Assembly (NCBI RefSeq): GCF_029871245.1
Contig: NZ_SSON01000057.1
Span: 1 to 55,289, forward strand
From: Pseudomonas sp. BN102
GTDB lineage: Bacteria; Pseudomonadota; Gammaproteobacteria; Pseudomonadales; Pseudomonadaceae
Direction: 5' to 3'
DNA length: 55,289 bases
Below, in pieces: positions 26,946-35,010 of this stretch; positions within the stretch are counted from its first letter, which is position 1, and each line of letters begins with the position of its first letter. Both the position numbers and the translations under genes were made by a program. The notes under the pieces were generated by a model. The model was not told the origin of the DNA and searched no databases. It worked only from the letters and a program-made list of their open reading frames with translations.

Positions 26946-27611
26946 GTGGACAAGCAGCGAATGAAGGAAGCATGCCTATCTCGACGTCATTTCCTGGGTG
27001 GAAGCGCAGTCCTCCTGGGAGGCGGCCTGTTGGCCGGGCGGGCCTTCGCTCAGCAGGGTTGCCCGCTTACTCAAGGCGACATTCTCGGTCCCTACTACCG
27101 GTTCGGCGCGCCATTCCTGTCGCGGCTGGCCGGGCCCGAGGAACCGGGCGAGCGCCTGGTAGTGACCGGCACCGTATTCAGTTCGGACTGCCGCACTCCG
27201 GTTCCGGGTGCCCTGGTCGAAATTTGGCAGGCCAACGGCGCCGGCCTCTACGACACCGAAACGCCGGGCAACTTCACCGACAAGGGCAAGTTCCGCCTAC
27301 GCGGAATGCTCTACACCGATGAGCAGGGCAAGTACCGCATCGAGACCGTCATGCCGGGTCGCTACCCCGTCCCGCCAAACCTGCCCGGTCTGGAAAAGTA
27401 CGGGGGGCTGATGCGCCCCGCGCATATTCATTTCCGTGTGATGGAGTCGCTCCACGTGCCCGTGACCCTGCAGCTCTACTTCAAGGGCGACCCTTTCATT
27501 GCCGGCGACCCCTGGGCGGCTGAACGAACCACCAACACCATCGAACTGCAGCAGGATGGTGAGCTGCGTCGTGGCGTGTTCGACATCGTGCTTGCCCGGG
27601 GTTTCCAGTGA
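26946..27611 (+). CDS. Tat-exported intradiol dioxygenase-like protein
   Basis: A 221-residue intradiol ring-cleavage dioxygenase-fold protein. The N-terminus carries a Tat-type signal (SRRHFLGGSAVLLGGGLL...AFA). The dioxygenase core follows: VEIWQANGAGLYD, TDEQGKYRIETVMPGRYPVP, and RPAHIHFRV, giving the Tyr, Tyr, His, His set of the non-haem Fe(III) site. The start is GTG at 26946 with GGGGAGGGG five bases before it; an ATG at 26961 is an alternative. Export is unusual compared with cytosolic catechol 1,2-dioxygenases, though a periplasmic group of this family is known. The substrate is unknown. Confidence 0.85.
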   Translation: MDKQRMKEACLSRRHFLGGSAVLLGGGLLAGRAFAQQGCPLTQGDILGPYYRFGAPFLSRLAGPEEPGERLVVTGTVFSSDCRTPVPGALVEIWQANGAGLYDTETPGNFTDKGKFRLRGMLYTDEQGKYRIETVMPGRYPVPPNLPGLEKYGGLMRPAHIHFRVMESLHVPVTLQLYFKGDPFIAGDPWAAERTTNTIELQQDGELRRGVFDIVLARGFQ

Positions 27612-27716
27612 GCTCGCCCTAGTGGGCGGCTAATCCATCACCTGGTTGCAGGCGTGCGGTGAGTAGTGCGGCCAGCCGTGGCCCGCCAGCAGGAGCAGGG
27701 CCATGACTGGTCCACG

Positions 27717-28709
27717 TTAGCCGCGAATGAACTTCAACAGTTCCTGATTGACCACTTCGGCGTGCGTCGCGCACATCCCGTGCGGGTACTTCTCGAACAC
27801 TTTCAGGGTTCCATGCTTCAGCAGCTTGCTCGACAGCAGCGCGGAGTCGGCGATGGGAACGATCTGGTCGTCGTCACCGTGCATGACCAGGGTCGGTACG
27901 CTGATCGCCCGCAGGTCATCGGTGAAATCGGTCTCGGAGAAGGCCTTGATGCAGTCATAGTGGGCTTTTGCCGCGCCGGCCATGCCTTGCCGCCACCAGT
28001 TCTGGATCATGCCTTGCGAAACAACGGCGCCTGGGCGGTTGAAGCCGTAGAACGGGCCACTGGCAATATCCAGATAGAACTGCGCCCGGTTGGCGGCCAG
28101 TTGCTTTCGGAAGTCGTCGAAAACCTCGATGGGAAGGCCACCTGGATTGGCTGGGGTCTTCAGCATGATGGGCGGCACCGCGCCGATCAGAACCAGCTTG
28201 GCCACGCGCCGCTGAACCTGCCCATACCGGGCGACATAGCGCGTCGCCTCGCCGCCACCGGTCGAATGGCCAATATGCACGGTGTTGCGCAGATCCAGGT
28301 GCTGAACCAAGGCCGCGACGTCCGCAGCGTAGTGGTCCATGTCGTGGCCGTCGCTCACCTGAGCGGACCGGCCGTGACCGCGCCGATCGTGCGCGATGAC
28401 GCGATAGCCCAGGCCAACGAAGAACAGGGCCTGGCTATCCCAGTCGTCACCGCTGAGCGGCCAGCCATGGTGGAACACGATCGGCTGGGCGTCCTTCGGC
28501 CCCCAGTCCTTGTAGAAGATCTCAACGCCATCCTGGGTGGTCACTGTGCTCATGGTCATGATTCCGCGGTCGATGGAAGGAGAATGGACGGACGAGAGTG
28601 CCGCGAAGGACGCCGGGGAAACGGCAGCCAGGGCCGCGGCACTCAAGCCGAACACCAGAAAATCTCGCCGATCCGGGCTGGCAGGCCCGAAGCTTTTGCT
28701 ATTGCTCAT
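27717..28709 (-). CDS. Tat-signal alpha/beta hydrolase, non-haem chloroperoxidase type
   Basis: A 330-residue alpha/beta hydrolase. The first 37 residues look like a Tat signal ([18 protein letters not shown]...SFA). The core from about residue 55 is the non-haem chloroperoxidase/esterase type: [14 protein letters not shown] (oxyanion loop), [10 protein letters not shown], the nucleophile elbow [11 protein letters not shown], the acid in [10 protein letters not shown], and His in [10 protein letters not shown]. An ATG near residue 51 ([11 protein letters not shown]) would give the usual cytosolic 280-residue form, so export depends on the first ATG being used. It likely acts as an esterase or perhydrolase. 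Confidence 0.83.
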   Translation of the reverse strand: MSNSKSFGPASPDRRDFLVFGLSAAALAAVSPASFAALSSVHSPSIDRGIMTMSTVTTQDGVEIFYKDWGPKDAQPIVFHHGWPLSGDDWDSQALFFVGLGYRVIAHDRRGHGRSAQVSDGHDMDHYAADVAALVQHLDLRNTVHIGHSTGGGEATRYVARYGQVQRRVAKLVLIGAVPPIMLKTPANPGGLPIEVFDDFRKQLAANRAQFYLDIASGPFYGFNRPGAVVSQGMIQNWWRQGMAGAAKAHYDCIKAFSETDFTDDLRAISVPTLVMHGDDDQIVPIADSALLSSKLLKHGTLKVFEKYPHGMCATHAEVVNQELLKFIRG

Positions 28710-28735
28710 GCGTGACTCCGCGTCAGGCAGCTAGT

Positions 28736-28758
28736 ACGGGAGCCACAAGGGCTCCCGT
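28736..28758. terminator. hairpin between the isochorismatase-like and hydrolase genes
   Basis: ACGGGAGCC - 5 bases - GGCTCCCGT, a perfect 9-bp stem. It lies past the stop of the leftward isochorismatase gene and before the hydrolase start. No T-run. Confidence 0.5.
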
Positions 28759-28788
28759 GTCTGGTCGGTAGATTGGTCCTACCCATTG

Positions 28789-29577
28789 TCAGCGCCCTTC
28801 GAGCTTGTCCACGACCTCGTCGGTGGTCACCACATCGTTGGCGATGTAGCGGAAGTCGACCAGTGCGCTACCGTATCCGTCGCCGTCAGGAAGCTTCGGG
28901 CCGGCGACGGCGTCACGCACGACGACCACCTCGAAACCGCGCTCCAGGAACTCGCGAAGGTGCGATTCGACGCACAGGTTGGAGGCCATGCCGGCCAGGA
29001 CGATCTTGTCGATTCGCTGCTTATGCAGCTGCAGCATCAGGTCGTTGCTTTGCGGGCCATACAACTTGTGCGGTGAGGCGACGATGGTCTTGCCGTCTTC
29101 GATGAAGGGCTTGAACTCCGGCATGAAGTCGGCGCCCGAGTTGCGGAATCCATCCAGGGTCAAGGCGCCCTTGCGATCGAAGAGGCCAAGCTTGTGCTGC
29201 ACGGTTTCCGCCGGGGCCTCGTACTCCCATTTGTGATCGTGGGGATAGTAGTAGTGCGGCGAGATCGCGACGGTCGTTCCGGACTTCTTGAACGCCGCGA
29301 AAAGCCGGCGCAGATTCGGGACCAGCTTTTGTTCGGTAACGCTCTCACCGAAGACCGGCCAGCCCGCACCCTCTGGGCTCATGAAGTCGATCTGCGGGTC
29401 GATCACGACCAGAGCGGTTCGACTCAGATCCCATTCAAAGGTGGAGGCCGGGAGCGCGGGCTTGACCGGATCGGCATAGGGGTTCTCAGCGGCGAAGCCG
29501 ATGCCGGGCGCCATCAGGATGGCGCCCAGCAAGGTGGCTTGGAGCATTCTCCTGGGATGGGTGCTGTTGAAGGTCAT
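28789..29577 (-). CDS. exported isochorismatase-family cysteine hydrolase
   Basis: A 262-residue protein with a Sec signal peptide (MTFNSTHPRRMLQATLL...GFA-AEN) and an isochorismatase-fold domain. The catalytic Asp is in LVVIDPQIDF, a Lys lies in the KLYG region, and the Cys is in MASNLCVESHLREFLERG, which continues into VVVRDAVAG. Family members hydrolyse isochorismate, nicotinamide or carbamoyl compounds; this subgroup is unassigned. The frame extends to 30117, but GAGGA seven bases before the ATG at 29577 and the signal peptide fix the start. It is divergent from a GlxA-type regulator at 29839, its likely controller. Confidence 0.85.
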   Translation of the reverse strand: MTFNSTHPRRMLQATLLGAILMAPGIGFAAENPYADPVKPALPASTFEWDLSRTALVVIDPQIDFMSPEGAGWPVFGESVTEQKLVPNLRRLFAAFKKSGTTVAISPHYYYPHDHKWEYEAPAETVQHKLGLFDRKGALTLDGFRNSGADFMPEFKPFIEDGKTIVASPHKLYGPQSNDLMLQLHKQRIDKIVLAGMASNLCVESHLREFLERGFEVVVVRDAVAGPKLPDGDGYGSALVDFRYIANDVVTTDEVVDKLEGR

Positions 29578-29838
29578 GTGCATGTCCTCGAAGTGGGGTG
29601 GTGCGTCTACGGTACGGCGAGGAGAACGTACGAATGGGACATATATCCTTGGATTTCGGCCGACAAGCGCAGCCAAGGTGAGTGAGGCGGGTGTGCCCGG
29701 ATGGCCAGTCGACCGCTTCCCGGCGCATGGCCGGGACTCGCCATCAGGCAAGGGCCGAACCCCGTCGTCGCACCCGTTGACCTGCCAAACAGGAGGGGCG
29801 TCTAATGACGCTTCTGCCAGGCTCTTGGCGTTCAGGTC

Positions 29839-30822
29839 ATGCCGCGTCACGTCTGTTTCTTGGTCTACTCGGGCTTCGTGTTGCTGGATCTGAGTGGCCC
29901 GCTCGAAGCCTTCTCCAACGCCAATCGTGCGCACCCTTCGGGCTATCGATTCACAGTCGCTTCGCTTGAGGGCGGACTGATCCTCACCTCGGGCGGACTG
30001 CAGGTCGCGACCGAACCATTGCAGGTTGTCGACCGCGTCGACACGCTCATCATCGTCGGCGCGCCAGCCGTTCCGATGGGTGACTTGATGATGCCGATGG
30101 CGGCTGCGATCCGGCACATGTCCTTGCGCTCTCGCCGTACCGCCAGCGTCTGTACTGGCGCCTTCGTGCTAGCCGAGAGTGGCCTGCTCGACGGTCGTGT
30201 CGCGACCACGCATTGGAACTACGCGCCGCAATTGCAAGCACGCTATCCGGCGCTGCGCGTGGACGGGGATCGAATCTGGACCGAGGATGAGAACGTATGG
30301 ACGTCCGCAGGCATGTCGGCGGGCATCGACATGGCCCTGGCCATGATCGAGCAGGACCTGGGCAAGGAGGTGGCGCGCTTCGCCGCACGCATGCTGGTTG
30401 TCTACTATCGGCGACCAGGTGGCCAAGATCAGTTCTCGTCGCTGCTGGATTTCGACCCTGGCTCAGATCGCATCCGTACGGTGCTGAGTTATGCGCGCGA
30501 TCATCTGCGTGATGATCTGACCGTTGAGCGCTTGGCGGACGTCGCGCATATGAGCGTACGCCAGTTTGGCCGCGTGTTCGCGGCATCCATCGGGGTGACG
30601 CCGGCGAAAGCTGTCGAGCGCCTTCGCATCGAGGCAGCGAGGCCGCTGGTTGAGGACGGGCATCAGACGTTCGAGGAGATCGCCAGGGGCGTCGGATTCG
30701 GCGATGCCGATCACATGCTGCGCTGCTTCGTCCGAGTCGTTGGGCGGACGCCACAAGAACTGCGCCGGAGCGCTCGCCAGGCCGACAGAGATGGCGGGTC
30801 GGGGAGAAAGGCAGATCAATAG
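29839..30822 (+). CDS. GlxA-family AraC-type transcriptional regulator (second copy)
   Basis: A 327-residue regulator with an N-terminal DJ-1/PfpI-like domain (CFLVYSGFVLLDLSGPLEAF, TASVCTGAFVLAESGLL, AGMSAGIDMAL) and a C-terminal AraC domain (LTVERLADVAHMSVRQFGR, then FEEIARGVGFGDADHML). It has the same architecture as the regulator at 22672. It is divergent from the exported isochorismatase-like hydrolase, 261 bases apart. Such regulators in Pseudomonas often respond to small amino or carbamoyl compounds; the ligand here is unknown. Confidence 0.9.
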   Translation: MPRHVCFLVYSGFVLLDLSGPLEAFSNANRAHPSGYRFTVASLEGGLILTSGGLQVATEPLQVVDRVDTLIIVGAPAVPMGDLMMPMAAAIRHMSLRSRRTASVCTGAFVLAESGLLDGRVATTHWNYAPQLQARYPALRVDGDRIWTEDENVWTSAGMSAGIDMALAMIEQDLGKEVARFAARMLVVYYRRPGGQDQFSSLLDFDPGSDRIRTVLSYARDHLRDDLTVERLADVAHMSVRQFGRVFAASIGVTPAKAVERLRIEAARPLVEDGHQTFEEIARGVGFGDADHMLRCFVRVVGRTPQELRRSARQADRDGGSGRKADQ

Positions 30823-31422
30823 CCAGCACTTGCAAAGGCACCAGGGCTTGATGATGCGGCTACTGATGAGCGTCCCTTTTGCCATCCGTTGGGTTGATGC
30901 CGAGCCGCGCCCCTAGGATGGATTGAGCCTGTGATACCCATCAGCTCGGTTGTGATGGGTATCGCTTCACTCGGTATTTCTCGTACGGGACCTGAGGGTT
31001 GTACGAAGCGCTGATGCATGGAAAGTCGTTCAGTCCACCGATGGCGTGAATGCACGACTCCATCAGCGATCTATCAGTCGTCGTCGGCACCGCGGTAACG
31101 CTTGTAGGGCAGAAGGTTCCAGGTCCGTGTCCGGAGCCTTTCCGCGCTGATGGTGCTGGGGATGTCATTGAGATTGGAGTAACAAAAATGTATCTGTCCC
31201 CCCTTTTGGAGTATGCGTGCCTTTTGGGTCCCGACTACTATCCGCCAGCTAGCCGACCAACTTTTCACCTGTGCAGGAGTCTTGATGCCCCGTTGTTACA
31301 GGCTTGGCGAGCCACGATGAACCTCGTTGCGCCGGAGGCTGGACGCTTGGGGAGCCGTCCGGATGGGCTGCATGGTTTTGCGCTGTAACCCGACATAACA
31401 ACAAGAATTGAGGATATGGATC
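30823..31422. other. 600-bp intergenic region with a REP-like hairpin, no gene recognised
   Basis: Contains the hairpin at 30933-30963. Short open frames (for example 31050-31388) show no recognisable domain. Composition is mixed. It is the left edge of the repeat- and remnant-rich zone. Confidence 0.5.
30933..30963. repeat. REP-like hairpin, family A copy 1
   Basis: GATACCCATCA - 9 bases - TGATGGGTATC, an 11-bp perfect stem preceded by AGGATGGATTGAG. It shares the GATACCCATC/GATGGGTATC core with the element at 32183-32276. Confidence 0.7.
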
Positions 31423-32172
31423 ATGCAAAAGAAGTCGCTGCTGTTCCTGTTGTGCCTGATTTGCCCGCTGGTCTGGGGAGATGGACGAAGCGCCGGGAAG
31501 TTGAGTGAAATCCGCAGTCGCAGCCAATTGATGTGTGCCAGTGCGATGGTCTATTTCAATCCGGCCGAACGCACACCCGACCCGCGAGGTTTGAACGCTA
31601 CCTTCGAGCACCTCAATATTATGGAAACCTACATGGTACAGCTGGGGCAGCCCGAGGCGTTGGTGCAGCCGCTGCGTGCCATGAAAGAAGTTTTCGAAAC
31701 CCTCGATCGACTGCCTCCGGCCGAGCGCGAGCGTTACCCGGAGCTGATCCAGCAACTGCTCGGCCATCAGCAACAGCTGCAGCAGGCGGCCTCCACTGCT
31801 TATGCCAGTGCCGGGCCCGATCCGGCCGCCGCCGACCTGGAGGCGCAAAGCCAGGCCCTGGCCACGCTGTTGCTGGACTACCAGGTTCGTCTCTACCCGC
31901 TTCCGCAGAAGGGCGGCCTGACGCTGACGCCAGATCAGGCAAAGGAGCTCGACCAGACGATCGAGCAGCGTTTCGAGACGTTACTGGCGCGCCATGCCGA
32001 GCATGCCGAGGTGTTGTCGAAGGCCAGGGCCAGCTATCTGTTTGTACGTCCGCAACTGCAGCAGGTGGCGAGCGGTGGTAACGCTGGCAGCGGTGGTGCC
32101 GAGTTTTATCTCAATCGCGCCTCCGTCGATCTGGACGAGCTGGCGGTTGCGGTGCTGACACCCTCACCCTGA
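31423..32172 (+). CDS. exported protein of unknown function
   Basis: A 249-residue protein with a clear Sec signal peptide (KKSLLFLLCLICPLVWG-DG). The mature part is Gln/Leu/Ala-rich and mostly helical, with heptad-like stretches around 105-135 and 175-205, so coiled coil is possible. I do not recognise the family. The ATG at 31423 has GAGGA eight bases upstream; an in-frame ATG at 31408 would spoil the signal peptide. It is followed 10 bases later by a REP-like element and stands alone among repeats. Confidence 0.7.
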   Translation: MQKKSLLFLLCLICPLVWGDGRSAGKLSEIRSRSQLMCASAMVYFNPAERTPDPRGLNATFEHLNIMETYMVQLGQPEALVQPLRAMKEVFETLDRLPPAERERYPELIQQLLGHQQQLQQAASTAYASAGPDPAAADLEAQSQALATLLLDYQVRLYPLPQKGGLTLTPDQAKELDQTIEQRFETLLARHAEHAEVLSKARASYLFVRPQLQQVASGGNAGSGGAEFYLNRASVDLDELAVAVLTPSP

Positions 32173-32182
32173 ACCGGACATA

Positions 32183-32276
32183 GTTCGTAGGAAGGGTGGA
32201 GCTTGCGATACCCATCAACCACGATGCGATGGGTATCGCTCCGCTCGCGGAGCGCCGCCCGGCCCATCCTACGAAC
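32183..32276. repeat. REP-like element, family A copy 2 (long composite hairpin)
   Basis: Outer arms GTTCGTAGG (32183-32191) and CCTACGAAC (32268-32276) enclose a 12-bp inner stem, GCGATACCCATC (32205-32216) with GATGGGTATCGC (32228-32239). It is placed directly between two convergent genes and could act as a terminator as well. Confidence 0.75.
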
Positions 32277-32785
32277 TAGCCGATCACATGCGGCGGCCTT
32301 TGCAACAGGCGCGGGCAATCGTCCAAAGGCAGCCATGCCTTGCCCTGCCAATGCAGCACCTCGATATCTCGTTCCTGCCACTGGATCACTTCGCGATAGG
32401 GGTGTTGGGCGTCGAAGCGCTCTTCTTCCCGCAGGCGCGGAATCACGTGCTGGGTGATCCACTGGCGGATGCAGCGGTTCTCCGGGTGGTAATAGAGGAT
32501 CAGCACCGCATAGACGCCAGACTCACTGATCAGTAGTTCCCGCTGGAATTCTCCGTGGCTGTTACGCAGCCAGGCCGCTTGCAGTTGGTCCTCGTCCAGA
32601 TTGCGCTGTGCCCGTTCATTGAGCGGTGCGTGATTCATTAGCCGCGCCAGGTCGCTCACGGCGAACCAGGGCTCGCCATCCAACAACAGGGCACGAAGCT
32701 GGCGGCGGTGGCGGGTGAAGAGGGCGGGGATCAGGACTTCAGCGTCAGGCTGAGGGTAGGGGTGAAACTGGGGGAAGTCGGGCAT
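32276..32785 (-). CDS. BRO-N domain (phage antirepressor-like) protein
   Basis: A 169-residue protein with a Bro-N domain, about residues 15-125: LIPALFTRHRRQLRALLLDGEPWFAVSDLARLM is the typical start (split here by variable positions), followed by LISESGVYAVLILYYHPENRCIRQWITQHVIP. BRO-N is the DNA-binding domain of phage and virus antirepressors. The C-terminal 45 residues (VIQWQERDIEVLHWQGKAWLP) are unfamiliar. The ATG at 32785 has AGAGG eight bases upstream; one at 32791 is too close to it. No phage structural or integrase genes are nearby, so it is an orphan or a domesticated piece. Its stop touches the REP-like element. Confidence 0.78.
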   Translation of the reverse strand: MPDFPQFHPYPQPDAEVLIPALFTRHRRQLRALLLDGEPWFAVSDLARLMNHAPLNERAQRNLDEDQLQAAWLRNSHGEFQRELLISESGVYAVLILYYHPENRCIRQWITQHVIPRLREEERFDAQHPYREVIQWQERDIEVLHWQGKAWLPLDDCPRLLQRPPHVIG

Positions 32786-33215
32786 ATCCATTACCTCTGA
32801 TCGCTTCTTAGGGCGTGATTGGAGTCGGGAGCTAAGAAACCCACCAGAGACGGGCCGGACGTATTTCCCTTTCGGGTCTTGTATTAGCCCACTCCCGACA
32901 GAGCAGAGGATTTTGCGGGCGCGATTATGCCGCGAGCACAAAAAAGCCGCATAGCTGTCGGGTGCGGAGGACCGCTCTGGTTAGGGCGTTTCTTAGGCGC
33001 CGGGGACAGAGGCTATGGGCAGGGCAGGAGAGGGGCAATGCCGTTGGGGCGTGGGATTTGGCTGATTGATAGCAGGGAAGTGTGCGTAGGGTGGATGACG
33101 CTTTTTTCATCCACCAATCACCGCTCACAGCCTCGCTCCCCAAAACCCGTCCTCGCCGCCCCATTCACCCTTGCCGATCCACCCTACGTGAGACGGAGCG
33201 ATAGGAGCATCCGGG
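32786..33215. other. intergenic region with REP family B element
   Basis: No coding gene recognised. It holds the REP-B element at 33085-33188. The rest shows only short random frames. Confidence 0.5.
33085..33188. repeat. REP family B, forward unit plus a partial inverted unit
   Basis: CGTAGGGTGGATGACGC lies at 33085-33101, with stem GGTGGATGA (33090-33098) / TCATCCACC (33107-33115). About 60 bases on, GATCCACCCTACG (33176-33188) is the inverse of the element's outer end. This gives a BIME-like pair, and the same unit flanks the RAYT gene to the right. Confidence 0.75.
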
Positions 33216-33644
33216 CTACCGCGCTAATCGTTTCTGGAAAAAGAAGCGCTTATGCGTTGGGGGGAAGTCGTCGAGATGACCGAACTCCGTGAAACCATGT
33301 TTTTGGTAGAACTCTGGTGCTTGGAAATCAAAGGTATCTAGCCAGATTCCGACGCAGCCTTTTTCACGTGCAATGTCTTCCGCCATGTTCATCAGGCGTG
33401 AGCCTGTGCCTTGTCCCCTCGTTTGCTCAGGTATGGCGAGCAACTCGATGAATAACCAACGATAAAATATCTCACCATAAAGGCCACCAATGATTTCATT
33501 GGTGTGCTCATCGCGGACTAGCAGGGCTATCGTTTCTCGCTTTGGATCGCCCGCTTGCGAAAAGTTATGAGCCCGTAAAGGCCTGAGGATAGCCGAACGC
33601 TCATCTTCTCCTGGGTTTTCCGTCATTTCGATGCGAGTACTCAT
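33216..33644 (-). CDS. GNAT-family N-acetyltransferase
   Basis: A 142-residue GNAT acetyltransferase. The acetyl-CoA-binding motif is IPEQTRGQGTGSRLM near residues 73-87 (Q/RxxGxG/A form). It is preceded by the beta-strand region EIIGGLYGEIFYRWLFIELLA and followed by GIWLDTFDFQAPEFYQKHGF, the conserved C-terminal half. The acceptor is unknown; small-molecule detoxification or protein N-acetylation are both possible. It sits alone between two REP-B elements. Confidence 0.87.
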   Translation of the reverse strand: MSTRIEMTENPGEDERSAILRPLRAHNFSQAGDPKRETIALLVRDEHTNEIIGGLYGEIFYRWLFIELLAIPEQTRGQGTGSRLMNMAEDIAREKGCVGIWLDTFDFQAPEFYQKHGFTEFGHLDDFPPTHKRFFFQKRLAR

Positions 33645-33703
33645 TCGCTAATCCTTTAGATATTTAAACCGATATGGATATGTTGAAGCCTTCAAGCTCA
33701 ATA

Positions 33704-33734
33704 CGTAGGGTGGATGACGCTCTTTTCATCCACC
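33704..33734. repeat. REP family B, forward unit left of RAYT
   Basis: CGTAGGGTGGATGACGCTC followed by a TCATCCACC arm; stem GGTGGATGA (33709-33717) / TCATCCACC (33726-33734). It is nearly identical to the unit at 33085 and lies 23 bases from the RAYT stop. Confidence 0.8.
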
Positions 33735-33757
33735 AAACAGAGCCAACCCTCGCTCGC

Positions 33758-34291
33758 TCACTCGCCCCAGCTTCCGGCATCGTTCTCCGATGTATTTCCC
33801 GCCCAATCCACCGGATAAATCCCATCCTGCACCGCTCGGTGAAAGCCCGAGTACGGCCAATCCCTCACGCACGACACATGACCATGCTTTACGGGGTTGA
33901 AATGGATGTAATCGAAATGCCGCTGGTAATCGCAGTCATCGCGGATCAGGTGTTCCCAATAGCGACGTTGCCAGATACCGCGTTCACCACGCCCACGCTG
34001 GGCATCGGTGCATGATTCAACATTCGCCAAACGTTTGGAAAAGGCAAACTTGATCGCCTTCCAGCGATTCGCATACGCCATGTCGCCGGGAGGCAGGGTC
34101 CAGAGGCAGTGCATGTGCTCGGGCAATACGACCCAGGCATCGATATGGAAGGGATGGCGTTGTTTGACCGAACCGACCACGTTGCGCAGCAGGTCGATTT
34201 CGCGCACCAGCAGGTCGTCACGACGGTCGCGCAGGTTGACGGTAAAGAAGTAAGTGCCGCCCGTCATCCGTGCGCGGCGGTAATTGGACAT
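33758..34291 (-). CDS. REP-associated tyrosine transposase (RAYT, Y1/HUH family)
   Basis: A 177-residue Y1 transposase of the RAYT group. It has the N-terminal signature MSNYRRARMTGGTYFFTVNL, the HUH metal motif as HMH in VVLPEHMHCLWTLP, and the catalytic Tyr region in FDYIHFNPVKHG. Length and motifs look intact. RAYTs are single-copy domesticated relatives of IS200/IS605 transposases that act on REP hairpins. Here a REP-B unit lies on each side in opposite orientation, the standard REP-RAYT arrangement. The ATG at 34291 has AGGAGGAG just upstream; the longer frame to 34369 runs through the repeat and is not used. Confidence 0.9.
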   Translation of the reverse strand: MSNYRRARMTGGTYFFTVNLRDRRDDLLVREIDLLRNVVGSVKQRHPFHIDAWVVLPEHMHCLWTLPPGDMAYANRWKAIKFAFSKRLANVESCTDAQRGRGERGIWQRRYWEHLIRDDCDYQRHFDYIHFNPVKHGHVSCVRDWPYSGFHRAVQDGIYPVDWAGNTSENDAGSWGE

Positions 34292-34330
34292 GACTCCTCC
34301 TGAGTCTTTGAGCCTGGTGCCCCGGAGGGT

Positions 34331-34361
34331 GGTGGATGAGAAGAGCGCCATCCACCCGTAG
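34331..34361. repeat. REP family B, inverted unit right of RAYT
   Basis: GGTGGATG (34331-34338) pairs with CATCCACC (34349-34356), followed by CGTAG. Read on the - strand it is CTACGGGTGGATGGCGCTC, the same element as at 33704 in inverse orientation. Confidence 0.78.
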
Positions 34362-34643
34362 TTTTTCAACTGGTGCTGAAATCCCTTTCCAATAAAAACA
34401 GGTGCTTGTAAAAATACTTTTCACCGCGTGTTGAAATCCGCTTTCACGAGGTCTGAAATCAGGAAGGTGCGTTTTACCATGAGCCGAAATCTGCAGCAGC
34501 GATGTAAGTCTGTTCCGAGTTCCATAAGCAGCAATTTAGGCACTTGCGAGCCCGTGGCGTATGGCGCTATGGCAAGGCGTTGGTAAACAGCGGAATGGTG
34601 TACGGCGCTAGGTGCAGTCGGACCGTGGCGGTGTGGAGGTTAG
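34362..34643. other. intergenic stretch, nothing recognised
   Basis: A/T-richer than its surroundings near 34370-34450. No gene, repeat or terminator that I can support. Confidence 0.4.
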
Positions 34644-34988
34644 GCATCGCCGGCACGTGCCGGGATAACAGTCAGGCACACCGGGTGTGATGTTCCTTGC
34701 AGGAACGGCAACGGCCGCAGGCTACGTTGAAGGGTACGGAAAGCAGGTCGCCGATCTTCAGGTTTTCCACGTCACGGCCCTTCTCGATCACCTCACGGTG
34801 ATCTCGTGGCCGAGCGCCATGCCGACTTGAGCGGTGGTGCGGCCACGCACCATGTACTGGTCCGAGCCGCAGATGTTGGTGGACACCACCTTCAGGATGA
34901 CCCCGTGCTCGATCTTGCGGCCACGCGGATCCTGCATTTTGGGATAGCCGCTCTTCTGGACTTCGACCTTGCCTGCGCCGAGATACGC
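34644..34988 (-). pseudogene. fdhA: frameshifted N-terminal remnant of glutathione-independent formaldehyde dehydrogenase
   Basis: On the - strand, translation gives YLGAGKVEVQKSGYPKMQD, then KIEHGVILKVVSTNICGSDQ, MVRGRTTAQVGMALGHEIT, then after a one-base deletion near 34801 EVIEKGRDVENLKIGDLLSV and PFNVACGRCRSCKEHHT, and after another frame change CLTVIPARAG. This follows the first ~115 residues of Pseudomonas FdhA (zinc-dependent formaldehyde dehydrogenase), including the catalytic Zn Cys and the structural Zn Cys cluster. The rest of the gene (about 280 residues) and its start are missing, so it cannot be functional. Confidence 0.85.
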
Positions 34989-35010
34989 CTCACACTGACG
35001 CGCTTAGTCT

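Noticed and set aside
29578-30117. N-terminal extension of the isochorismatase-like gene (frame opens at 30117)
   Set aside because: It overlaps the divergent regulator gene. The signal peptide and ribosome-binding site support the start at 29577.
28789-30822. Idea that the exported isochorismatase and its GlxA regulator form a siderophore/quorum-type locus
   Set aside because: No isochorismate synthase, NRPS or related genes nearby; the family is too broad.
31050-31388. Possible 112-residue + strand gene
   Set aside because: No family, no convincing ribosome-binding site, unusual composition; probably random.
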